The notes: generated from the sequence alone by a model not told the origin. 64,000 bases of DNA from Salinibacter grassmerensis (GCF_947077765.1 NZ_CAMTTF010000005.1:181501-245500); one strand, 5' to 3'. Shown: positions 53,958 through 62,027, counted from the stretch's first letter. Translations and numbers: made by a program.

Positions 53958-55214
53958 CTACTCGTATCGGAGGGCGTCGATGGGGTCGGCCGTGGCGGCC
54001 TGCCAGGCCGGCGCGATGCCGAACAGGATGCCGACCCCCACACAGATGGCGAAGGCAAGCCCCACCGTCTGCGCGGGGAGGGAAGCGGTGAGGCCCAGCG
54101 CACTCACCCCCATTGCCCCGAGGGCGGAGAGCCCAAGCCCGAGCACCCCTCCAATCAGGCACACAATGACGGCCTCCACGAGAAACTGAAACAGAATGGT
54201 GCGCCGCTTGGCCCCCACCGCCTTGCGGATGCCAATTTCTTTCGTTCGCTCCCGCACCGACACGAACATGATGTTCATCACACCGATGCCGCCGACCACC
54301 AGCGCGAGCCCGGTCAAGAACAGCCCCACCCCGTAGATGGCGATTCGCACACTCGCGAAGCTGTCCATGACCTGCTGCTGGTCGTTGATCGCAAAATTGT
54401 TCTTCTCCCGCGGCCCCACCCCGCGGGCCGTCCGCACGATGCCGGTCAGCTCCTCCTCGGCCCGGTCCATTTGATCGGGAGACGTGACCTTCGCCATGAC
54501 GTTAACGCCCCGACGCCGACTCACACCAAAAACCTTGTCGTAGGTGCGAAACGGCATGAGAATGCGCTCGTCCGGCGAGCCAGGCCCCCCGAACATGCTG
54601 TCGCCCTTCTCTGTCTGCACCCCCACCACCGTGCAGGGGACGCCCCCCATCTTGACCTCTTTCCCGAGCGGCGTAATGGCCGGGAAGAGTTCCGTAGCAA
54701 TGGTGGCCCCAATCACGCAGACCTGCCGCCCCGCCCGCTCTTCGGATTGCGTGTAGAACCGGCCCTGACTGAGCTCCACGTTGCGGATCCGCCCGTACTG
54801 GGGCGGCGATCCCATGATCTCGGCCTCTACCTCTTGCCCTCGGTAGGTCACCTGCCGGTCCGTATTCGTCATCGGCGCCGCCGTCTCCGTAAAGCGCGAG
54901 CGCTCCTGAATGGTCTGCGCCAGGGCCGGCTGGATCGCCGGGCGGTTGCGGAGACGCCACCATTCCCGATCAGAGTTTTGGCCCCACGGAAACTGGTCCA
55001 CGTACAGCACGTCCGTCCCGAGCTGTGAGAGGGCCTTCTCGAACTCCTGGTCCAGCCCGTTGACGACGGTCGCCATCAGCGTCACCGCCGCAATGCCGAT
55101 GATGACGCCCAGCGTGGTGAGCGTCGACCGCATCTTGTTGGCCCAGATCGCCTGCACGGCAATGCGGACCCCCTCCACGACTTCGAAAACGAAACGGCGC
55201 ATGGACTTTCGCAA
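53958..55214 (-). CDS. MacB-type ABC permease, first of two
   Basis: A 418-residue permease, paralogous to the next gene. Helix 1 is at about 25-48 (MRSTLTTLGVIIGIAAVTLM), followed by a periplasmic MacB_PCD domain and three C-terminal helices with MNIMFVSVRERTKEIGIRKA, ending DPIDALRYE. Its periplasmic domain differs markedly from that of the second permease (for example WGQNSDREWWRLRNRP, TYRGQEVEAEIMG), so the two likely form a heterodimer rather than two homodimers. It is the first gene of the operon. An alternative start is Met5 (MRRFVFE, 55202). Confidence 0.92.
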   Translation of the reverse strand: MRKSMRRFVFEVVEGVRIAVQAIWANKMRSTLTTLGVIIGIAAVTLMATVVNGLDQEFEKALSQLGTDVLYVDQFPWGQNSDREWWRLRNRPAIQPALAQTIQERSRFTETAAPMTNTDRQVTYRGQEVEAEIMGSPPQYGRIRNVELSQGRFYTQSEERAGRQVCVIGATIATELFPAITPLGKEVKMGGVPCTVVGVQTEKGDSMFGGPGSPDERILMPFRTYDKVFGVSRRRGVNVMAKVTSPDQMDRAEEELTGIVRTARGVGPREKNNFAINDQQQVMDSFASVRIAIYGVGLFLTGLALVVGGIGVMNIMFVSVRERTKEIGIRKAVGAKRRTILFQFLVEAVIVCLIGGVLGLGLSALGAMGVSALGLTASLPAQTVGLAFAICVGVGILFGIAPAWQAATADPIDALRYE

Positions 55215-55363
55215 GCGTTCAACAGATACGAAACGGCGTCCCCTCCTCTTTCCTGCCGATTACGCTCTTGCTGGAAGAAATGGCCAGCCGACAGGCGCAC
55301 CGGCCGCGAGCGACTACCGTGGTGCATCCCCTTCAACACCGAGCCCCCCCGCGTGATGCCACC

Positions 55364-56548
55364 CTATCGACGAATCGCCCGGTTCGCCCGACGAATCGAA
55401 GCCACCGACCGACGAGCAGTAGGCGCCTCCCGGCCTGCCTGAACCGTCCGTCGGAACTGCTCGCGGCCCACCGCGAACTGCGCGTGCACGATCGGGCCAT
55501 CCCGGTCGATGCTCACGTCGTCAAGCAGTCCCCTTAAATCGTCGGTCTCCGTGTCGTCTCCGGACAGCCGGAGCGCTGCCATCACCCCCTTCGACACGTC
55601 CACGACGTTGGAGGCACTGGTCTCGTCCTGCATCGTGAGGTACGCCTCCCCCTCCATCGACTCGGTGGTCAGGGTGATCGAGACGGCCTGCCCGCGCACC
55701 TGGCGCCGCAGTCGCTCGAACCGACCGTCGTCCGGGGCCTCGAGGGAGGGCGTCTCGTCGATCCCCAGTGTGCGGTCGGCCCAGGCGCTGAGCATCCGTT
55801 GGAGCCCGGCCTCGTTGGGGGCGGGCGTCTCCGCCGCCGCGTCGCCCTGTCCCGCCGCGGAGTCGCGGAGCGCAGTCTGCAGGACATCGCGGCCCACGAG
55901 CCACGCCGTGCTGCCGTGCCCCACACGCTCCACGAGCGTCATGTACGACTCGTTGCCGCGCAGGCCGGTCGCCGAGTCCCGGTGCCGGTCCACCATGGCC
56001 TCGACGCGCTCGGCGTCCGGGGCCGCGGCGATCACCCCGTCGCGCACAAATCCCATCGTGAGGGTATCGGCGGCGGATGCGTCGTCCGTCTGGCCCTCAG
56101 AGACGAGATGGTAGACGGGGACCTCGCGGTAGGTCGTCGCGTGGCCCGCCGCCGGAACGCGGTCCAGGTACTGGTCCATCTGGGTCGGCGTCAGGTCCGC
56201 GAACACCACCGCACTGAACGACTGACCACGGCCGCCCGCCCCATATACTGCCTTCAGATCCGTCTCCGGCTCCATGCCCGTCGCGTCCAGGAAGGTGGCC
56301 AGGCGAGTGCCTTCTGCCTCTCGGAACTGCTCCCGCAGGTTCATATCCGTCCACGCTTCAAGCCGCCCCGTCGTCGTCTCTAGGTCGACCATGCCGGCAA
56401 AGCGAGGCGCCTCCGGAAGAAGAGCCGTCGCCTGTCGCGTCTGCGTGGGAATGCGGTCGGTGAGACTCATGTAGGGCTCACAGCCAGCGAGTCCCACAGC
56501 GGCGACGAGCAGAAGGAGGCCCCAGGGCAATAGACGACGAGTGGACAT
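55364..56548 (-). CDS. lipoprotein of unknown function
   Basis: A 394-residue lipoprotein with lipobox GLAGC (Cys23). The body alternates strand-like and helical segments (PRFAGMVDLETTTGRLEAW, SAVVFADLTPTQMDQYLDR, GHGSTAWLVGRDVLQTAL) with two similar-looking halves, reminiscent of DUF3352-type exported proteins that score as beta-alpha repeats, but I cannot confirm a family. The C-terminus is strongly basic and Arg-rich (RRSVASIRRANRAIRR), unlike the rest of this acidic protein. The frame is open to 56755; the lipoprotein signal fixes the ATG at 56548. It is upstream of the MacB-like operon on the same strand but separated by 149 bases. Confidence 0.75.
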   Translation of the reverse strand: MSTRRLLPWGLLLLVAAVGLAGCEPYMSLTDRIPTQTRQATALLPEAPRFAGMVDLETTTGRLEAWTDMNLREQFREAEGTRLATFLDATGMEPETDLKAVYGAGGRGQSFSAVVFADLTPTQMDQYLDRVPAAGHATTYREVPVYHLVSEGQTDDASAADTLTMGFVRDGVIAAAPDAERVEAMVDRHRDSATGLRGNESYMTLVERVGHGSTAWLVGRDVLQTALRDSAAGQGDAAAETPAPNEAGLQRMLSAWADRTLGIDETPSLEAPDDGRFERLRRQVRGQAVSITLTTESMEGEAYLTMQDETSASNVVDVSKGVMAALRLSGDDTETDDLRGLLDDVSIDRDGPIVHAQFAVGREQFRRTVQAGREAPTARRSVASIRRANRAIRR

Positions 56549-56799
56549 GGCGGCGTAGATCGGTCGGGAGAGAAGGACGGCACGGCGTGGTGCAGCGTCC
56601 TGCCGTGTGTCTCTCCCATACGCCCCCTGCCCCGCCGTGATGCCGGGTTTGCGACAGACCGGCCGTGTGGCGCGACGAGTGCCCGAGCAGCGGAGATCGA
56701 TGTGGCCGCTCCTCGTGCTTTTTTGTTTATCAGTGGAAATCGCCCGTGCATCCAAGTCGCTCTCGCCCCCGGGACAAGGGCGGGCGCCAGAAGGCAGGG

Positions 56800-57234
56800 C
56801 TACACCAGGGTGATGTGCTTCTGCAGACGGTCTTCCGAGATGGACAGCTGGCCTTCCTCATTCACCTTCTCGTACAACGCCTCGGAGCACACCCGGGTGC
56901 TCATCTCCTCACACCAGCAGGCAAACTCGTACCCGACGGCCCCGTGGTCGTCACCGAACGCCTCAAACTTGGCCGTCCGCAGGCTTTCCTCCGGGGACGT
57001 ACCGACGCCCCAGACGATGCCGGTGGTTCCGTCAAACGTCACCCAGTGAGCAGGGGTGGCGACACGCTCAAACTCTTCGAGCTTGGCCCCAAAGGCGGAG
57101 TCCTCCTGTTCGACCTCTCTGAATTCCGCGTCGGATGGCCCCCAGACCAGGTCCTTCGGGGCCACTCTCCCATCCGTCTTTTCAACGTAGCCGTCGGGGA
57201 GGCCTGCGGATTGTGTCGCGCTGGAATCAGCCAT
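56800..57234 (-). CDS. small acidic protein of unknown function
   Basis: A 144-residue, soluble, acidic protein without signal or membrane segment. Recognisable features: WVTFDGTTGIVWGVGTSPEESL, a strand-turn-helix unit, and CWCEEMSTRVCSEALYEKV, a Cys-containing helix. I do not recognise a family. It is followed, after 250 bases, by the lipoprotein gene at 55364-56548 and preceded by 172 bases without a gene. Composition and codon use match the core genome, so it is likely a real gene of the lineage. Confidence 0.65.
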   Translation of the reverse strand: MADSSATQSAGLPDGYVEKTDGRVAPKDLVWGPSDAEFREVEQEDSAFGAKLEEFERVATPAHWVTFDGTTGIVWGVGTSPEESLRTAKFEAFGDDHGAVGYEFACWCEEMSTRVCSEALYEKVNEEGQLSISEDRLQKHITLV

Positions 57235-57406
57235 GGTGTATGTTTGGTCTAAGCGGGGCGGCGTGTGGTGTAGACGTATACCGTGAAGATATGTCCACCT
57301 TGGACTGCACCGCCGGCCCCGGCTGTTGATTCGCCCTGCCCCCTCCTTCCACGCCCAGGCGACCTCTTCCCACTACTTCGTTACGAGGAGCCTGGCCCCG
57401 GGGGCC

Positions 57407-57772
57407 TCAGCCGCCCGTCAGGAACTCTTGTTCCAGATCTCGCAGCTCACCGAGCACCGTTTTGCGGCCGTCTGAGGTGTCCAGGTCCACCGTGCGGAGG
57501 TTCGTGGAGGCCGTGTGGACGTCGAGGGCCGTTCCGTTGTCTGCCGTCACGATAAGCCCGAGCCGCAGTGTCGACTCGGCGTCGGCCGGGGCCTGCGCCT
57601 GCCGCACCCGCATCTCACGGAGGGCGTCGTCGAGTGCCCGGAAGAGGCGCCGCGCTTCGGTTCCGTGCACCGAGGTCGGCAGGGCGGTATCCGTCAGGTC
57701 GAGCGGGGATCGGTCCGACCCTTCCACGGGGTGGGAGGACCGGCGGCCGACCACGGCAAGGTGCGCGTTCAT
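57407..57772 (-). CDS. small protein of unknown function downstream of the LytTR regulator
   Basis: A 121-residue soluble protein. After an N-terminal stretch rich in Ser/Pro, a helix (GTEARRLFRALDDALREMRVRQ) is followed by strands (STLRLGLIVTADNGTALDVH) and a C-terminal helix. The start MNAHLAVVGRR at 57772 lies 52 bases past the regulator stop. A 27-residue open extension overlaps the regulator gene and is not expected. No family recognised; it may be co-transcribed with the two-component genes. Confidence 0.55.
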   Translation of the reverse strand: MNAHLAVVGRRSSHPVEGSDRSPLDLTDTALPTSVHGTEARRLFRALDDALREMRVRQAQAPADAESTLRLGLIVTADNGTALDVHTASTNLRTVDLDTSDGRKTVLGELRDLEQEFLTGG

Positions 57773-57824
57773 GGGGACACAGACCAATGCGGGCGTTCCA
57801 GTGAATGACGGCGGTCGTTCTCTC

Positions 57825-58598
57825 CTAGCCCGTGGCGTCGAGCAGCGCGTCAATGTTGTCGCTGTAGCCCCGACTCGTCTTCAGGGGCGTGCCACTCGCC
57901 ATGCGGAGCTGGTAGGTGCCGTGGTCGAGCGGGCGCAGTTCGTCGATGTGCTCCACGTTTACGATGTAGGAGCGATGCACACGCAGGAACTGATCGGCGT
58001 CGAGCTGCTCTTCGAGGTTCTTCATTGTCTTCCGGACCAGGTGGGCATCTTCTCCGTCGTGTAGGGCTACGTAATCGCCCTCGGACTCGATCCACTGCAC
58101 GTCCTCGGCCTCCACAAAATAGATGCGGTCCCGGCTCCGGACCGTAAAGCGCTCGATGCCGCCCGTCTCGTCCTCGTCCGCGTACTCTCTGAGCACCCCC
58201 CGAAGCTGCCGATTGAGTGTGTCCGCCTCCACCTGACGGAGCTGTTGGCGCGCTCGCTCCAAGGCTTCCTCGAAGCGGTCCTCCTCGATCGGCTTGAGCA
58301 GATAGTCCAGCGCGTGGGCCTCAAAGGCCTCGAGCGCATACTGGTCGTAGGCCGTCACGAAAATGGTGAGCGGCATCGTCTCCACTCCCACCTCGCGTAC
58401 AACCTCCAGCCCACTCATCTCGGGCATCTGCACGTCGAGGAATACAAGGTCGGGCGCCTGCGCCTCGATCTGACGCACCGCCTCGTCCCCGTCGGCCGCC
58501 TCCCCCACGATGGTCACGTCGTCAAGGGGCTCCACAAGCTGCCGGACCCCCGTGCGGGCGAGGGGCTCGTCGTCAACGATGAGGGCACGAATGGACAT
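57825..58598 (-). CDS. LytTR-family response regulator
   Basis: A 257-residue transcription regulator of the LytR/AlgR group. The receiver domain has Asp9/Asp10 and phosphoacceptor Asp55 (LVFLDVQMPE), a Thr and Lys of the usual switch (VTAYDQYALEAF; YLLKPIEEDRF). The LytTR DNA-binding domain spans about 150-255 (DVQWIESEGDYVALH; FLRVHRSYIVNVEHI; GTPLKTSRGY). It lies 116 bases downstream of a LytS-type kinase gene in the same orientation, so the two form a pair. Targets are not evident; no repeats of LytTR-site type were seen in the immediate surroundings. Confidence 0.93.
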   Translation of the reverse strand: MSIRALIVDDEPLARTGVRQLVEPLDDVTIVGEAADGDEAVRQIEAQAPDLVFLDVQMPEMSGLEVVREVGVETMPLTIFVTAYDQYALEAFEAHALDYLLKPIEEDRFEEALERARQQLRQVEADTLNRQLRGVLREYADEDETGGIERFTVRSRDRIYFVEAEDVQWIESEGDYVALHDGEDAHLVRKTMKNLEEQLDADQFLRVHRSYIVNVEHIDELRPLDHGTYQLRMASGTPLKTSRGYSDNIDALLDATG

Positions 58599-58714
58599 GG
58601 GTCTGTACGGAAGAGAGTCTGTGCGGGACGAGCGTGAATGCGCAGGTGCGCAATTGTAGAGGCAGTGGCGACGTGGGAGCGCGCCATCCGGCGCGCTGCG
58701 TGCCCGGCGTGTGT

Positions 58715-59992
58715 TCAGGGCTGTGCGCTCGGGGCCGGGGCTGCAGGAGCCTCCCGCTGCGTCTCAGACGGGAAAAGCGTGTCTCGAGGACTACACGGAA
58801 TCCGGATTGCCACGCGCGCCCCGCCGTCCGCAGTGGATCCGAGCTCAAGGGCGTGTGCCTCCCCGTAGAGCGTGTCGAGCCGGCGCTTCGTCGTGGAGAG
58901 GCCCACGCCCTCGCTCTCGTCCAGAAGGACATCGGGGGGGTCCGAGAAGCCCGGCCCGCTGTCGGCCACCGTGAGTTCGACGCCCTTCTGGCCGTGGGTC
59001 GTGGCCGGACGAGCAGTCACGCGCACCGTTCCCGGCTCGGCATGAGGCGCGATGCCGTGGCGGACGGCGTTCTCCACGAGGGGCTGAAGCAGCAGGTAGG
59101 GCACCGCCACTTCGCTCACGGCCGGGTCGACGTCAATCTCGGTCTGCAGTCGGTCTTCGAAGCGGATCTCTTCGATTTCCAGGTAGCGCTCCACCAGGTC
59201 AATCTCTTCGCGCAGCGGGACGGTCTGCACGTCTACCCCCTGGAAGGTGGCGCGCAGCATGTCGCTCAGCAGGCGAAGCGTGCGGCCCGCCTTTGCCGTC
59301 TCGCCCCCCCGGACCAGGACGGTGATTGCGTTGAGCGTGTTGAACAGAAAGTGCGGGTTGACCTGCATGCGCAGCGCCTGCAACTGGGCCTCGGCCAGCT
59401 CGGCCTGCAGGGCTTGGGCCTGGGCCTCGTGCTCGCGGGAGCGGGCGAAGTGCTCGTACGCGAAGCAGAGTGCCGCCACGATGAAGTACGTGAAGTAGTC
59501 GGCGATCATGCGCCGCACGAGAAAGACGGCGAGTTGCCACCCTCCGATGCCGTAGGGGTCGATCGCCCGGAAGTCAAACGACGTCGTGAAGTTGGGGTAG
59601 ATGCCCTCGCGGGTGAGTGTGGCGACGGCAAAGATGCCCCGTTCGATGGCCACGTGGACGACGGCGATGGGCACCCCAATTGCCAGCATCCACCCCACGC
59701 CGTGCCTCAGGCCGGCCCGCACATCGGCCCATCGGAAAAGCGCGAGCACCGCGGGCACGAGCAGGGCCCAGAGGTGGAGGCGCGCCCAGAGCCCCACGGC
59801 GAATGTAAAGAAGGCAAACGGCACGCGCCCCCACAGTTGTGGGCCCGGGGTTTCTCGGAACCACTCGACGAGCCAGGGCCCGGCCCCTTCGATAAGAACG
59901 AGGGCCCCCAGAAGCGCCGCGGTGCCGTACTGCAGGTAGCGCTTCGTGAACCGGCGAAGGGCGGATAGCTCCGAGGTGGCCGGCGCGGCCAT
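58715..59992 (-). CDS. LytS-type sensor histidine kinase
   Basis: A 425-residue kinase of the His_kinase (PF06580-like) group. Four hydrophobic helices occupy about 20-185, with an extra loop between the third and fourth (about 128-152). The phosphorylation site is His214 in MQVNPHFLFNTLNAI, following a coiled-coil linker (REHEAQAQALQAELAEAQL). The ATPase domain has the N box LLLQPLVENAVRHGI, G1 DSGPGF and G2 EGVGLSTTKRRL. Partner regulator follows. The upstream in-frame ATG at 60070 would run into the tRNA promoter region; the ATG at 59992 is preferred. The C-terminus carries a Pro/Ala tail. Confidence 0.93.
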   Translation of the reverse strand: MAAPATSELSALRRFTKRYLQYGTAALLGALVLIEGAGPWLVEWFRETPGPQLWGRVPFAFFTFAVGLWARLHLWALLVPAVLALFRWADVRAGLRHGVGWMLAIGVPIAVVHVAIERGIFAVATLTREGIYPNFTTSFDFRAIDPYGIGGWQLAVFLVRRMIADYFTYFIVAALCFAYEHFARSREHEAQAQALQAELAEAQLQALRMQVNPHFLFNTLNAITVLVRGGETAKAGRTLRLLSDMLRATFQGVDVQTVPLREEIDLVERYLEIEEIRFEDRLQTEIDVDPAVSEVAVPYLLLQPLVENAVRHGIAPHAEPGTVRVTARPATTHGQKGVELTVADSGPGFSDPPDVLLDESEGVGLSTTKRRLDTLYGEAHALELGSTADGGARVAIRIPCSPRDTLFPSETQREAPAAPAPSAQP

Positions 59993-60107
59993 GGCGGGTA
60001 CCGGCGGATGAGCGGCGTCTGGAGATGGACCTGTGCTCCGGGAATGGCCCGATGCAGGGCTGGATCCCACGGATGGAAGCGTGCTCCCGATATGGGGAAG
60101 CTAGGGG

Positions 60108-60194
60108 CGGAGGGGGAGGGATTCGAACCCCCGGGGCCTTGCGGCCCGCCGGTTTTCAAGACCGGTGCATTCGACCAGGCTCTGCCACCCCTCC
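60108..60194 (-). tRNA. tRNA-Ser (anticodon UGA)
   Basis: A type II tRNA of 87 bases. The 7-bp acceptor stem is GGAGGGG (60194-60188) with CCCCTCC (60115-60109) and discriminator G at 60108. The anticodon loop CTTGAAA places TGA at 60158-60156. The long variable arm GGGCCGCAAGGCCC and the T-arm motif GGTTCGAATCC are intact. CCA is not encoded. The gene is 115 bases before the LytS-type kinase on the same strand, and marks the border where the sequence composition changes. Confidence 0.97.
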
Positions 60195-60585
60195 GGATGA
60201 TTTTCGGGCTTCAAACCCCTCTCTGCGCTGCAAATGGTGGCTCATTGCGTGACCTGGTATACAGAACCGGACTCACCGTTTCGGCAGAAAATGGGATTTG
60301 TTATAATACTGCTATCGAGCCGCCCGAAGATACTCTCGTGGGGAAGCTTCTTTGTCTCTCCCTCTGTGGTAGTAAACCCTTTACTTCCGCAAAATCTCAG
60401 CTCGAGAGCTTGAATTTTGGAATTTTGAATTTCAACTGTTCGACCTCCAACGTCATCCGTCACTGCGAAGAGCTACTCTCTCCAAACAGAAGCTTTGTGG
60501 GAACGGATTGGAACTGAAACCAGCCGTTCGGAGGGGATTTCATTTCTTCTGTCCTCGATGTGAACAGAGACTATCGGGAATCCGC
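60195..60585. other. start of low-GC accessory region, no supported gene
   Basis: 391 bases directly 5' of the tRNA-Ser gene. Composition drops to about half GC (29 of 60 bases in 60301-60360, by count). TTTG followed by TATAAT occurs at about 60297-60306, and a tandem GAATTTTG pair at 60412-60427. A 73-residue minus frame (60242-60463) has no family resemblance and is not called. No second copy of the tRNA end, which would mark an attachment site, was found in the window. Confidence 0.5.
60364..60376 (+). repeat. 13-base direct repeat, left copy
   Basis: CTGTGGTAGTAAA; it recurs as CTGCGGTAGTAAA at 61124-61136 (12 of 13 identical). The two copies flank the gene at 60586-60969 in the same orientation. 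Confidence 0.4.
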
Positions 60586-60969
60586 TCAACTCTGTGCCCT
60601 CAACTCCCTTGCTCGGTCGAGCCGATTCTCAAACTTTTTTTCCTTTTTCTCGGTGCCGAGCTTGGCTTGTCTGAGACACCGCTCAAGGATACGAACCTCA
60701 TCGTCGTAGTCCTCTTCTTTCCGATATAGAATCGCTAAACGCTGGTAGGGGAAGCTGCCGACAAACTCTTCTTCTACGAGATGCCAGTAAACCTCCTTTG
60801 CTGTATCAATCAAATGGTCGGAACGCTCTTCTTCATCTTCTAACTCAGCTTCAACGGCACGACGTTCGAGTTTACGAGCAAAGTAGTTTTTCTCTGGAGC
60901 GTTCAGTTCTCGCCAATCCTCGACTTCGTCGGGGTCAATGTCTTGCGGCTTGTCCCACTTCTTCGTCAT
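60586..60969 (-). CDS. small TPR-like protein in the accessory region
   Basis: A 127-residue charged, helical protein. It begins MTKKWDKPQDIDPDEVEDWR; a helix rich in Glu/Arg (ARKLERRAVEAELEDEEER) leads to a TPR-like helix pair at about 73-100 (FPYQRLAILYRKEEDYDDEV..LERC), the PxxRLAxLYRK pattern often seen in small accessory-region TPR proteins. The last helix is Lys/Glu/Arg-rich. No signal or membrane segment. A 31-residue frame overlaps its start codon (ATGA, 60966-60969). Function unknown; TPRs mediate protein contacts. Confidence 0.75.
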   Translation of the reverse strand: MTKKWDKPQDIDPDEVEDWRELNAPEKNYFARKLERRAVEAELEDEEERSDHLIDTAKEVYWHLVEEEFVGSFPYQRLAILYRKEEDYDDEVRILERCLRQAKLGTEKKEKKFENRLDRARELRAQS

Positions 60970-61061
60970 ATCGTGGTGTTGCTGTTCTCAGACGAACACG
61001 TAGCTTCTTTTTTCTCCATCGAAGAACTTAGCGGTTGGTAAACCGAATGCCCAACGGACAT
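60966..61061 (-). CDS. possible 31-residue leader peptide overlapping the TPR-like gene
   Basis: ATG at 61061-61059 opens a 31-codon frame (MSVGHSVYQPLSSSMEKK..) whose TGA at 60968-60966 overlaps the next gene's ATG in an ATGA arrangement that would couple translation. Its start codon lies in the loop of a perfect 7-bp hairpin (61052-61072). A stop codon precedes the ATG directly. No family resemblance; the only support is this geometry. Confidence 0.25.
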   Translation of the reverse strand: MSVGHSVYQPLSSSMEKKEATCSSENSNTTI

Positions 61062-61072
61062 CTAATCCGTTG
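61052..61072. repeat. perfect 7-bp inverted repeat with 7-base loop
   Basis: CAACGGA (61052-61058) and TCCGTTG (61066-61072) with loop CATCTAA. No T-run on either strand follows, so it is not a terminator. It lies in the divergent gap between the TPR-like gene (minus) and the zinc-ribbon gene (plus), where an operator would be expected. Confidence 0.5.
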
Positions 61073-61123
61073 CTCCACCTCCCAAAATCCCAGTCAGACC
61101 GCTTGAAACACCGATTTTCAGAA

Positions 61124-61136
61124 CTGCGGTAGTAAA
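61124..61136 (+). repeat. 13-base direct repeat, right copy
   Basis: CTGCGGTAGTAAA, matching 60364-60376 at 12 of 13 positions. Confidence 0.4.
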
Positions 61137-61308
61137 AGACCTTGCTACCCACCCCGATTTTGGGGCTGTATCACCCGTTCAACACATATTAGGAAGTGTT
61201 TGAGCTTCATCTGCTCACGGTGATTGAAACCGTCCCTCCCGTGCCGTAATCTACCGCAACGGAAGGCACCTCGGCTCATTTCAGCCTTGAATAGATGCCC
61301 CGCTCTCA

Positions 61309-61842
61309 GTGATTACAGGTATTCTCTTTGTTCAGGCGGTGGTGTTCGCCGTTCTCTCTGGCGTAGTTGCCAGTAATAATAACAGAGACGCCACCAAGTG
61401 GAGCATAATTGGCTTCCTGTTCGGGCTTTTCGGGTTCATTGCGGCAATCGCCGTGGGGGAGGCGGAAGAGACACAACCTTCCAGCCGTCAGACGAGCCAG
61501 TCATCAAGCACAAGCACACAGGAGTTTGACCCTGACGACCACGAGAAGAAGTGCCCCGACTGTGCCGAATACATCAAGCTTGAGGCAAGGGTCTGCAAGC
61601 ACTGCGGACACGAGTTCTCAGAAGAAGAGGTTGAACAGCAGGTGGAAGAGAGAAGAGAGAGCGTCAAAGAAAGCGAAAGTGCCAATGGAGGAAAGAGGGA
61701 CGAAGAAAACTACAAGTCAGACGAATACGACACTGAAGAGATACTTTCCACACACGACTTCAATGGCGTCGGAATCTGCGAGGACTGTGATTACACAAAG
61801 GGATACGTCAAAGCGAACAATTACGTCTGCCCGGGAAGCTAA
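61309..61842 (+). CDS. membrane-anchored zinc-ribbon protein
   Basis: A 177-residue protein with GTG start. Two N-terminal hydrophobic helices (about 1-20 and 31-50: IIGFLFGLFGFIAAIAVG) form a hairpin anchor. After a Ser/Gln/Thr linker comes a zinc ribbon with two CxxC knuckles, Cys82-Cys85 (CPDC) and Cys96-Cys99 (CKHCG), in the UPF0547-like arrangement KKCPDCAEYIK..ARVCKHCGHEF. A Glu-rich helix follows, and a third pair Cys157-Cys160 (CEDC) with Cys174 near the C-terminus. The family resembles small membrane zinc-ribbon proteins of uncertain function often found in phage or mobile regions. An ATG start is not available in the proximal frame, so the exact start is uncertain. Confidence 0.78.
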   Translation: MITGILFVQAVVFAVLSGVVASNNNRDATKWSIIGFLFGLFGFIAAIAVGEAEETQPSSRQTSQSSSTSTQEFDPDDHEKKCPDCAEYIKLEARVCKHCGHEFSEEEVEQQVEERRESVKESESANGGKRDEENYKSDEYDTEEILSTHDFNGVGICEDCDYTKGYVKANNYVCPGS

Positions 61843-61865
61843 ACTACGGTTCTGGTCTGGTAAGG

Positions 61866-62027
61866 CTACTTTCGCTCCTCTCCTCGCTTCTCTCTCCGTT
61901 CCTTCTTCCGCTTCTTTGCATACTGCTCCAAGCGGTCGTGCTTGTTCATCAGCTCAATCCACTCTTCCACCGTCAGAGTGGTGCCGCTGGGCTCTTTTCG
62001 TTTCTCTGATTGCTTCTTGTCGGGCAT
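61866..62027 (-). CDS. 53-residue Lys/Arg/Glu-rich microprotein
   Basis: ATG at 62027-62025 opens a 53-codon frame ending TAG at 61868-61866: MPDKKQSEKRKEPSGTTL at the start, then TVEEWIELMNKHDRLEQYAK, then a highly basic/acidic tail of KKRKKERREKRGEERK type. The middle helix is amphipathic and the tail would bind nucleic acid or ribosomes, but no family is recognised. It is convergent with the zinc-ribbon gene (24 bases apart). The rest of the 61843-62166 gap holds nothing else supported. Confidence 0.55.
   Translation of the reverse strand: MPDKKQSEKRKEPSGTTLTVEEWIELMNKHDRLEQYAKKRKKERREKRGEERK

Larger units (their letters stand above)
60970..61308. other. divergent gap between TPR-like and zinc-ribbon genes
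   Basis: 339 bases. Contents: the possible leader peptide and hairpin described separately, the right copy of the 13-base repeat, and a CCCC-GATTTT-GGGG mini-hairpin (about 61152-61165). A tRNA-like fold around 61052-61072 was tried and does not close. Promoters for both genes presumably lie here but cannot be pinned down. Confidence 0.4.

Noticed and set aside
60242-60463. Minus-strand 73-codon frame downstream of the TPR-like gene
   Set aside because: Low-complexity, no conserved look; kept only as a remark on the gap.
61030-61095. tRNA-like gene around the hairpin at 61052-61072
   Set aside because: The anticodon-arm-like stem is good, but no acceptor or T-stem closes and the loop lacks the required T33/purine-37 pattern.
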